Notes under the pieces: model-generated | Database searches by the model: none | What the model was told of the DNA's origin: nothing | What the model saw: only the letters and a program-made list of their open reading frames with translations | Origin: Candidatus Rhodoferax randersensis | Lineage (GTDB): Bacteria > Pseudomonadota > Gammaproteobacteria > Burkholderiales > Burkholderiaceae_C | Length of the DNA: 64,000 bases | Direction: 5' to 3' | Assembly (NCBI GenBank): GCA_016718155.1 | Contig: JADKEH010000010.1 | Coordinates: forward strand, 62,001-126,000 | Shown: one piece after another, positions 24,265-31,876 of the stretch | Layout: the number at the start of each line of letters is the position of its first letter | Numbering within the stretch: position 1 is the stretch's first letter | Program-made: the position numbers and the translations under genes

Positions 24265-26652
24265 TCAACCCCAATTGGCCATGATCACCGCAGACAGTGC
24301 CGTCCAGTAGTCGGTCGGCAACGTCACTTGCCCCACCGCCGGCGGCGTGAACGGCGCCATCGCCGTCACCAGGGCCTCTACACCACTGTCCGCCAGCACC
24401 TTGCCGTCCGAGGTCTTGAACTGCTCCACGCGGTACTGACTGCCCAAGTACCAATTGGTCAGGGTCGCCTTGTCGGCGCTACCAATGATGCTCACCTCCA
24501 GGTCGTTGCCCACGTGGCGGAACCACAGTTGATTGGTGGCGACACCGCTCAGAAACTGCAGCGCGTCGGTGTTGCCGGCCGCGGCATCGCTCCCTGAGTG
24601 GTGTCTGCGCCGCAGCCACGCCGTCCATGGTGATGTCTTGCCACACCTGCAGATGGCCAAACACCGGGTCGGCGCTGGTGATCAGCTCGTCGCCGTCGGC
24701 GTCAATCTCTCTCAACACGTTCATGCCCCGCACGTCCATCTTGACGCGCGCATCGCTGAACAGCTCGTGCCCGGTGTCGATGCGGCCGTCGCCATTGCGG
24801 TCCAGCACCAGCATGCCGTCGCGCGGGCTGACCCAGTTGGTCTGCTCGGCAAAGCCGTCGTTGTCCACGTCGAACAGCACCGCGCCGCCGGTCGCCTGGT
24901 CGCTGGTACGAATGCCATCCGCCCCCAGGTCCAGCACGATCGGCCGCACGGCTTGGGTGGCATCGGTGTTGGCCGCCGGCAGCGTGCCGTCCAGCTTGGC
25001 CCGCTCCAGGGTGGACAGGCCGGCTTGGGGTAGTTTGTTTTGGTGCTGTTGGTAGGCAGTGGCTACTTCCCACTTGGGCGCAATGGCGCCGCGGCGAGGC
25101 GCTTACGAATGTTCGACGATGTTGGGGGTAGCCAGCCGGGCAATCTCCCGGGCCGGAGTTCGATCATGGCGCCGTCCTTGTCGAAACTCTGCACGAAGGC
25201 GATGCACCACCATGGCGATGAGTCAGCTGCGCCTAAGGCAGCGGGCACGCGGTCGACCAGGATGGCGTGCCCGGTGGCGCTGGCGAAGCTGTCGCCCAGC
25301 GCCTTGAGCAAAACTGCCTGCATCATGTCTTTGGTGGCCTTCTCGCCACCGAGCTCGCCATTGGCCCACACCCACACGTCGGTGCCATCGGCGCCACCGG
25401 CCATCAGGCGCGCCTCGCCCTGGGGGTCTTCGTTCTGCAGCAGGCCCTGGATCAGCTTGATGCCGGCATAGATCCAGCCAATGACCGGCATCTCGGCGGC
25501 AATCGCCACCAGCGTGACCATGGCGCCTTCGTAGTCGCCGTTCTTGAGACTGATCAGCACGGAGATAAACGGCAGCGCCTTGCCAATGCCCTTGATGACA
25601 TCGCCGACCACGTCCAGTTTGACGGTCAGCGCGGTGTGCTCGGCCACCACGGCCGCCTGGCTGGCGGTGTACGCGCCTGGGGCCACATGTTCCAGGATGA
25701 AGTTGACGTCGCCCGCCAGGCTGGCCGCCTGGGTGCTGAGCGTGCTTTGGTACACGGTCAGCGCCATCTTGCTGATGGTCAGGCCGCTGCTGACCGCGCT
25801 GAGCATGTCACCCCGCTCCAGCGCGCCTTTCAAACCCAGAATGGCAGTAGCGCCATTGAGCCCGGCTCCGATGTCTTCCAAGGTGCCATCAACGCCACCG
25901 GTCAGGGCCTCCAAGGTGTTGAAGCTGGAGGTGGCGATGCCCAGGCCGTTGCCGCTTTTGATAGCGGCAATCAGGCCCTGGATGCTGGTGAGCGAGGCGC
26001 CCAGGCGCTGTACTTCGGCGGGGATGGTCCAGGGGGTGGCGGGGGTGGTGGTGGCGGGGCGGATGCCGTCGGAGTCGGTGGGGTTGGCGAAAGTGACGAT
26101 CTGGCCCACCGCGCCACGCGCCAGCAACAAGTCATGGGCGTTGATGTCACTGTCGGCAATCGCCGCATCGACCAACGCGTTGTCAACCGCCACGCCGTCG
26201 ATGGCTTTGAGTTCGGTCAGGCGGAAAAGCTCGGTCGCGCTGGGGGTGGCGGCGAAGGTGACCAGCTTGTCGTCGAGCACGGTATTGGCGTCGTAAGTGC
26301 CGTCGGTGCTCTTGGTGTAGGCGGTCAGGCTTTGTGGGCTACTGTCAAAGGAGTCCTGATACGCCTGGGCGGAATAGGTGACAGCTCCTGCGCCGTTGGT
26401 CGATACCTGGCTGACCACCCACCCCTCGCCGTTGACTATGCGCGAATACACGGTCTGCCCACCGCCTTCGCTGTTGGGAACCACCATGTGGTATTCGCCG
26501 TTGGCCGCATTGGTGTTGACGCTGGCACCGCCGGCGTAGTGGTAGGTGACGCTACCATCGGCCTGCTTTTGCGGGACGTAAATCACCTGGCCGGGCGACA
26601 CCTGGTTGACATCGGTGATTCCGGGATTGTTGGCCTTGAGTGCTGAAAGGGC
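24265..26652 (-). pseudogene. Truncated and frameshifted LysM/RTX-like secreted protein
   Basis: Three consecutive reading frames give one broken protein. The 5' piece begins without a start directly after the stop of the upstream gene: it reads ALKANNPGITDVNQVSPGQV and IYVPQ, the second half of a LysM domain, and continues for about 500 residues to 25063. A shift near 25085-25095 leads into IAPKWEVATAYQQHQNKLPQ and VRPIVLDLGADGIRTSD, with calcium-loop-like DVDNDGFAEQ, DRNGDGRIDTG and DADGDELITS. A second shift near 24600 leads to the end piece (NTDALQFLSGVATNQLWFRH to VIMANWG), which resembles the hemolysin-type calcium-binding related domain. The N-terminus is missing. It is the decayed 3' part of a large calcium-binding exported protein. 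Confidence 0.75.
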
Positions 26653-27606
26653 TTATTGCGGCGCGGCTTTTCGAAACGCTTCGGGCAAGGCCTGCTTGAG
26701 CAGTTCTCGAAAGGCCTGGTCGCCTTGCTTGTCGACCTGGCGAATCCTGGTCACGAAGGGCTCGGGCAGGTAGATGACGTGGCCGTAGTCGGTGCGGAGG
26801 TCCCGTTCTTCGTCCTTACGGGTTTCGCCCAGCTTGTCGAGCACCAGCACAAACTGCGTGGCACCCATCTTCTCGCCACGCGGATTGGAGAAGTGGCCCA
26901 TCGACCCCTCCACGCTGAGGTAGTTGTAGCCGGGCAGCAGTTCTTCGATGTATTGAATCTCGCGCAGGGCCGTGATCGGCCAGACCGGCTTGGGGCCTTT
27001 GACGCCGACCAGGCCCCAGCCTTTAAAACGTCGCTGGTAGCCTGGACGCTCGGATTCCCAGGCATCGTGTGCGGCTGCAACGCGTGGCTTGTGCTGCGAA
27101 ATCAAGTGCTTCGACGAAGGAATCATGTACAGCGCGCTGTAGTTGTATTTCGTCTGCGACAGGCTTGGCAGTTGCAAACTCGATTTGTAATAAATCTCGA
27201 AGCCATGCGCCGTGCGCCGACCGCAGGCTTCCTTGTTGCCGCCAAAGCCGCAGTTCTCCGCGCCTTCGTACACCAGCTTGTAGGCAATCGCCTCGGCGCC
27301 TTTCAAGGTCTTGTCGATGAACTCAGGGGGCATGCAGTAGGCCGCCGCGAACTCGGGCGTCACCACCCACAGGTAGTCGTCCTTGGTGTAGCGGCTCTTG
27401 CCAGGGCGGGGACCGCTGTAGTAGCCCACCGGACAGCCTTGGTAAGCCGCTTTCACTTCGGCTTGGGTCATGGCTGTGGGTGCCTCACTGCTCGGCGCCT
27501 GTGTTTGCGCGCTGGCAGCTAATGGCGTCATGCAGAGCAGGGCCAGAACTGCACCCCACACATTCGATGGTTTGGAAGCTAGCCTTGAGGTGGTGATTTT
27601 GGTCAT
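26653..27606 (-). CDS. Exported protein of unknown function
   Basis: A 317-residue protein with a signal peptide (hydrophobic residues about 15-32, VWGAVLALLCMTPLAASAQ, cleavage after ASA). The mature part has cysteines in GCPVGYYSG, YCMPPEFI and NCGFGGNKEACG and many Tyr residues. I recognise no family. It is the third gene of a leftward trio in which every start overlaps the previous stop as ATGA (here 27603-27606). Its stop abuts a decayed RTX-like gene in the same frame, so the downstream junction may be a deletion or insertion point. Confidence 0.7.
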   Translation of the reverse strand: MTKITTSRLASKPSNVWGAVLALLCMTPLAASAQTQAPSSEAPTAMTQAEVKAAYQGCPVGYYSGPRPGKSRYTKDDYLWVVTPEFAAAYCMPPEFIDKTLKGAEAIAYKLVYEGAENCGFGGNKEACGRRTAHGFEIYYKSSLQLPSLSQTKYNYSALYMIPSSKHLISQHKPRVAAAHDAWESERPGYQRRFKGWGLVGVKGPKPVWPITALREIQYIEELLPGYNYLSVEGSMGHFSNPRGEKMGATQFVLVLDKLGETRKDEERDLRTDYGHVIYLPEPFVTRIRQVDKQGDQAFRELLKQALPEAFRKAAPQ

Positions 27607-27821
27607 GGGTAGCCTACTGGGTTGAATGGTTTGGGTGATGGTTTCGCGGCGTATGGTGGATGGGTCGCGGGCATTGGTGCGGCCTGCACGGCATTTATTG
27701 CCCGCAAGCTTTGTTGCATGCGCCTCTCGGCTCGCAGCATCGGTTCGTCTTCATGTGACTTCAAGGTTTTCTTCCGTGGTTTTCGATTGTCGGATTGTTC
27801 CGTGCTCAACATCCGTCTCAT
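27603..27821 (-). CDS. Small basic hypothetical protein
   Basis: A 72-residue basic protein (MRRMLSTEQSDNRKPRKK ... KPFNPVGYP) with no recognisable domain. Its main support is position: it starts inside the stop of the lipoprotein gene (ATGA, 27818-27821) and ends inside the start of the exported protein gene (ATGA, 27603-27606), so it fills the gap exactly in a translationally coupled operon. It could be real, or the trio could once have been joined differently. Confidence 0.55.
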   Translation of the reverse strand: MRRMLSTEQSDNRKPRKKTLKSHEDEPMLRAERRMQQSLRAINAVQAAPMPATHPPYAAKPSPKPFNPVGYP

Positions 27822-28297
27822 CGCTTGATCCCCGCCTCCAGCCGCGCCTTCACCGCCCTCGCCTCATACACCCCCTGCGCCCCAGCCGGCAGCGCACTCT
27901 TGTCCGGCGCCGCCCCCTTGAACAAGCGCATGACGATGGTCGAAGACGTGGTGGTGCCATACGGCCCGGTGGTCGAAAACGCCCCACCCTTCAACACCAC
28001 AAAGCCATCAAAGCCCCGCTCCAGCGCGATCTCCGCGCAGCGGTACAGCGCGTAGTCGCGCGCGGTGCCGGCATCAGCCGTGCGATTGGTCAGGTAGTTC
28101 ACCTGTACCGTGCTGGCGTCGATGTCGGTGCTGGAGTAACCACCGGCGCCCCAGAACGGCGCGGGTTTGTAGATGGCGGCGCAGGCGCCCAGCAGGCTGG
28201 CGCTTAGCGCAAGCACCAGCACCACGATGAACCGCTTGCGGCGGGAGCAGCGGGCACGAGCGTGCGCCCACGTAGCCCGTGTGTGATGGATGCGCAT
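27818..28297 (-). CDS. Small lipoprotein, CC0125/CC1285-like
   Basis: A 159-residue protein with a lipoprotein signal peptide (KRFIVVLVLALSASLLGAC, Cys at residue 39). The mature part has GYSSTDIDASTVQVNYLTNR and ALYRCAEIALERGFDGFVVL, a pattern I associate with the CC0125/CC1285 family of small lipoproteins of unknown function. It is the first gene of an ATGA-linked trio. A decayed, internally deleted copy of the same gene lies at 30327-30419. Confidence 0.72.
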   Translation of the reverse strand: MRIHHTRATWAHARARCSRRKRFIVVLVLALSASLLGACAAIYKPAPFWGAGGYSSTDIDASTVQVNYLTNRTADAGTARDYALYRCAEIALERGFDGFVVLKGGAFSTTGPYGTTTSSTIVMRLFKGAAPDKSALPAGAQGVYEARAVKARLEAGIKR

Positions 28298-28540
28298 GGT
28301 GAATCTCCTCCCCGTGTGCTGGCTGGCAGCATTTTTGTTGCCGGGTATTCTGGCAGGCCGATGGCATGTTTTCTTGTAAACGGTGCTGGGCGTGGCGCTA
28401 TTTTTTGGGTCTTATTACCCAGGCCCGCCGAACCTGCATGCGGGTGGCTGGGCAGGTTCACGTGGCAACATCGACTGAGCCAAAAAAAATATCAGCCCAA
28501 CCGCCTAAAATGAAAAAAATCCTGAACATCTGAAAGAAAA

Positions 28541-30019
28541 ATGGACCTGATCGGGTATGAGTTCCTGCGCACCAGCTTGTCGTTAAGCGCCTTCCCGGTG
28601 CGGCGCCCGGCACGGGTCCGACCGGTCACACGGGTTCAGGACGAGGGCGATTATCTGGCGGTGCCGCGGGATGTGGCGCCTGCCACGTCCGCCGCGCTGG
28701 ACCACCTGCTATTTGCCCTGAAGCATGAGGGCACCAACCTGGCCATCTTGGTTCAGACGATGGAGCGTTTGGCCCCCGACACCCTGTTGGGCGCTCTGCG
28801 CCATTCGCCAAACGGGGCTTATGTCCGCATTGCCTGTTTTCTTTGGGAAGTGTCGACCGGCCAGACTTTGTCTGACCTGCCTGCCATCGGCGGGCCCGTG
28901 GCGGACGTGTTCGACCCCCGGCGTTACGTCACCGGTCGCAGCCAGCGCAACTCCAAGTGGCGCGTCAACTTCAATGGGCTTGGCACACCGGCCTACTGTG
29001 CCACCGTGGAACGGTCGGAGGTGGTACAGGCCGGCATCAACGCGGATGTGCTGAGCCAGGTCAACGCGTTCTTGGGCGGCCTGCAGCCGGGCTTGATGGA
29101 CCGTGCCCTGGCTTGGGCCTACCTGCACGAGACCGAAGGCTCGTTTGCCATTGAGCGAGAGGCCCCCGATGAGGACAAAGCCCGCAACTTTGTCCGACTG
29201 CTGCAACAAGCCCATGAAGGCCGCCCGGTTACCGAACAGTATTTGGTCGAGCTGCAGTCGTCTGCGGTGACCAACCCGTTTAGCAAGGCGGTGCAGTTTC
29301 GCACCGAGCAAAACTGGCTGCGCGGGCCGGCCCGTGGTGCCGCTGGCATCACTTACCTGCCCCCCCCGCCTGACCTCGCGCATGAACTGATGCGGCAGTG
29401 GATGGTGTTTGCCAACACGGCGCCCCAGCAACCGGAGCTAGACCCGATTGTTGCGGCGTCGATCGCGTCATTCGGCCTGGTCTTCATTCACCCGTTCATG
29501 GACGGCAACGGCCGCTTGTCCAGGTTCATGTTCCACCAGACCTTGTGCCAGTCCGGGCGCCTGGCCAACGGATTGATCTTGCCGGTATCGGTGGCCATGA
29601 AACGCCACGAAGAGGACTACCTGCATACCCTCAAGGCGTTCTCAATGCCCGCGCGAGAACTGTGGAGGGTTCGATGGATCGATGAGGGGCGGTACGACTT
29701 TGAGTTCACCGGCCATCCGTCCATTTACCGGTACTGGGATGCCACCGGTTGCGTTGAGTTTGGTTTTCGGATGGCGCAGCAAGCGCTGGACGTGGAACTG
29801 CAACAGGAAGCCGCTTTTCTGCAACGCTACGACGACTTGTACCGTCAAATCAATGCGCGCTACGACGTGCAGGCCAATGACTTGGCAGACCTGATTTTGA
29901 TGTGTTTGCAGAATGACGGCGTGGTGTCCAAGAATCGCCGCAAGCAGTTTTCCGGGCGTGTGCCCGAGGGACTGTTTGACTATTTGGAAAACTGCGCTCG
30001 CCCCGCCGGGCCGACCTGA
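28541..30019 (+). CDS. Fic-domain protein (probable AMP-transferase)
   Basis: A 492-residue Fic protein. The catalytic motif HPFMDGNGRLSR is complete at residues 317-328, with the catalytic His first. A Fic_N-like region precedes it, with SFAIER at 201-206. This resembles the inhibitory helix (S/T)xxxE(G/N), but the final Gly/Asn is Arg. Fic enzymes usually transfer AMP from ATP to a hydroxyl side chain of a target protein; the inhibitory glutamate blocks ATP until relieved. The C-terminal 120 or so residues may form a winged helix (LADLILMCLQNDGVVSKNRR). The gene has an AT-rich leader and stands alone. A small ORF follows at 30102. It lies in a region with several decayed genes and may be mobile. 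Confidence 0.88.
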   Translation: MDLIGYEFLRTSLSLSAFPVRRPARVRPVTRVQDEGDYLAVPRDVAPATSAALDHLLFALKHEGTNLAILVQTMERLAPDTLLGALRHSPNGAYVRIACFLWEVSTGQTLSDLPAIGGPVADVFDPRRYVTGRSQRNSKWRVNFNGLGTPAYCATVERSEVVQAGINADVLSQVNAFLGGLQPGLMDRALAWAYLHETEGSFAIEREAPDEDKARNFVRLLQQAHEGRPVTEQYLVELQSSAVTNPFSKAVQFRTEQNWLRGPARGAAGITYLPPPPDLAHELMRQWMVFANTAPQQPELDPIVAASIASFGLVFIHPFMDGNGRLSRFMFHQTLCQSGRLANGLILPVSVAMKRHEEDYLHTLKAFSMPARELWRVRWIDEGRYDFEFTGHPSIYRYWDATGCVEFGFRMAQQALDVELQQEAAFLQRYDDLYRQINARYDVQANDLADLILMCLQNDGVVSKNRRKQFSGRVPEGLFDYLENCARPAGPT

Positions 30020-30101
30020 CGCCCGTCGGCGCCACGTTGCTTGGGCGACCGCGCCGACGGCGTAGCGTCTGAAGTCGCTGGCGCAGAGCCGGGGCCTGAG
30101 C

Positions 30102-30257
30102 ATGAATAAGCTGGTGGAGCAAATGAGTGCCCACGCACTCTCGGCCTGGGACACCGAAAACCACTTCCGTGCTATGGCGGCCACAGGTGATGTGCAGAAG
30201 GCTCTGGCGGTACTGGACCGGCTCGATGCACTGGATGGCGAACCCGCTTCAGACTGA
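30102..30257 (+). CDS. Possible 51-residue protein downstream of the Fic gene
   Basis: An ATG-started frame encoding MNKLVEQMSAHALSAWDTEN followed by HFRAMAATGDVQKALAVLDR and LDALDGEPASD. The composition is protein-like (helical, acidic end) and unlike the shadow frames around it. A GGGGCCTGAG sequence lies just upstream of the ATG but it is not a good ribosome binding site. It may be a small partner of the Fic protein, or the tail of a decayed gene. Confidence 0.4.
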   Translation: MNKLVEQMSAHALSAWDTENHFRAMAATGDVQKALAVLDRLDALDGEPASD

Positions 30258-30326
30258 TCGGCTAGCGGGCCATCGAGAGGCTGGGCACGGCAGAGCAAAG
30301 CCACGCGCTACAACTCATTGATGCTT

Positions 30327-30419
30327 TTATTGAACGCCGGTCAGGTAGTTCACGCGCACAGTGGTGGCGTAAAGCGCCAACGCCAGCACCAGGATGAGCC
30401 GCGTGCGGTGCTGTATGGG
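30327..30419 (-). pseudogene. Internally deleted copy of the CC0125-like lipoprotein gene
   Basis: The minus strand reads HRTRLILVLALALYA joined directly to TTVRVNYLTGVQ and a stop (30327-30329). These match the signal peptide (KRFIVVLVLALSA) and the later STVQVNYLTN of the lipoprotein at 27818-28297, with about 24 residues missing between. The nucleotides are also closely similar. There is no start codon in frame close by. It is a decayed paralogue. Confidence 0.6.
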
Positions 30420-30420
30420 C

Positions 30421-30564
30421 TCAGGCAAGGCACTTCATTGCCTTCAAGGTCTTCATCTCGGCCAAGGCGGTTGCCTCGTCCTGCTGCTCGATAGACGAGC
30501 CAATGAACGCGATGTTCATCAACAGGCCGGTCGGGAATTCATAGCGGTACGTGCTGGTTTTTGC
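30421..30564 (-). pseudogene. Fragment of an unrecognised gene
   Basis: An open stretch reading AKTSTYRYEFPTGLLMNIAF and ending ALAEMKTLKAMKCLA before a stop at 30421. The sequence looks like the end of a real protein, but no start or upstream part can be found; the frame runs upstream into the shadow of the PepSY gene. With the neighbouring lipoprotein remnant it marks a zone of gene decay. Confidence 0.35.
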
Positions 30565-30601
30565 GCCATGAGTGCCGTGCGCTCCCCCATCGTTTCCGAG
30601 T

Positions 30602-31876
30602 TTACGACCCAAGAACCGGAAGCCCGCTACGGCGCGGTCTCGCTCGCCGCTCGCTCCTACGCTTGCGCGACCACACATTGAAGCCGGTGAAGCAGGTGAT
30701 CACCAACGCCAGCGCCCCCAGCAGGACCAGGCACTGTCCGACCAATCCAAAGGCGCCGCCGGTGTGCAGCGGCCACATCCAGGCCTGGAACACATCGCCA
30801 CCCGTGCCGTCCGCAAGTTTGCGGGTGAACACCGCTCGTCCATCACGCATGTCGAAATACGCCGTGGTGTTTCCGGTGGGCGAGACATCCCCCGGCAGTT
30901 GCAGGCGCACGCTGTAGAGCCCCTTGCGGTAGTCCATCCCGACCGAGTGCAGGCGCGCGCCAGGGAAGGCCTCGCGCGCCGACGCCATCACCCGCTCCGC
31001 CGCCACCTTGGGCGCAGACAACTCTCTCGCACCCACCGCAGGCACTTCCACCGTGCCGGTGGCCGGTGAGAAGGCCTTTACGACTGGTTTGACCAGGCCA
31101 GGCAGGTTCAGGTAGACCGAGGTAAACGCCACCACAACCAGCACCGGCAGCGTGATCAAATTGGCACTGCGGTGCAGGTCGTAGTTGAGCTTGTAACCAC
31201 CCTGCCCGGTACGCACCACCATCAACCCGGTCCAGCGCCGCAGCGAGCGCCACGCCTTGGGCCAGCTCAGGCCCAGCCCGACCAGCGTGGTGAGAAACCA
31301 CAATACGGCGCACACGCCCATGAACCAGGCCCCGGCCTCGTCGAGAAACAAGGCGTAGTGCAATCGCACGATGTCGGGCACAAAGTTCTCCCAACTCGCC
31401 ACAAAGCGCGTGGTGCTGCGCTGCCCAAGCACCTCGGCGCTGTAGGGGTTGACGAAGATCTGGTTGAAGTCCACCGAACCTTTCATACCGACCACGTGAA
31501 CGTGCGCCACGTGCGCCTCCATGCGCGACTTGATGTACACGATGGCGGCGTCCCCGCTCGTCTTGGGCAGCACAACCGTGGTGGCAATGGCATCGGGAAA
31601 CCTCCGCTCGACGCTATCCGTCAGGGTCTGCAATGGCAGCCTTTGCGACTGCGGCTTGACCGCGAACAGCTTCGGGTTGATGGCCCGATCGATCTCCCAG
31701 CGAAACGCCATGATGGCGCCAGTGATCCCGGCGATGAGCAGGAACGCCAACAGCGCCAGGCCGCTCCAGCGGTGCAACTTGGCGCTCCACCGGCGCGCGG
31801 CGCCCTTCAATGCGAGGGCTTGCATGGGAGACCCCTTGGTGGAGACGGCGCTCGACTTGACGGCGTCAGAATTCAT
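30602..31876 (-). CDS. PepSY-associated transmembrane protein
   Basis: A 424-residue inner-membrane protein of the PepSY_TM family. The N-terminal helix is preceded by the typical LHRWSGLALLAFLLIAGITG. Further helices are at about 190-210 (WFMGVCAVLWFLTTLVGLGL), 240-262 and near the C-terminus (VLLGALALVITCFTGFNVW). Periplasmic PepSY-like parts lie between. Such proteins are commonly encoded next to siderophore or metal TonB receptors and may act in ferric reduction or release. The start overlaps the end of the TonB receptor gene by 11 bases, so the two are co-translated. It is the last gene of the long leftward metal-uptake cluster. Confidence 0.86.
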   Translation of the reverse strand: MNSDAVKSSAVSTKGSPMQALALKGAARRWSAKLHRWSGLALLAFLLIAGITGAIMAFRWEIDRAINPKLFAVKPQSQRLPLQTLTDSVERRFPDAIATTVVLPKTSGDAAIVYIKSRMEAHVAHVHVVGMKGSVDFNQIFVNPYSAEVLGQRSTTRFVASWENFVPDIVRLHYALFLDEAGAWFMGVCAVLWFLTTLVGLGLSWPKAWRSLRRWTGLMVVRTGQGGYKLNYDLHRSANLITLPVLVVVAFTSVYLNLPGLVKPVVKAFSPATGTVEVPAVGARELSAPKVAAERVMASAREAFPGARLHSVGMDYRKGLYSVRLQLPGDVSPTGNTTAYFDMRDGRAVFTRKLADGTGGDVFQAWMWPLHTGGAFGLVGQCLVLLGALALVITCFTGFNVWSRKRRSERRARPRRSGLPVLGS

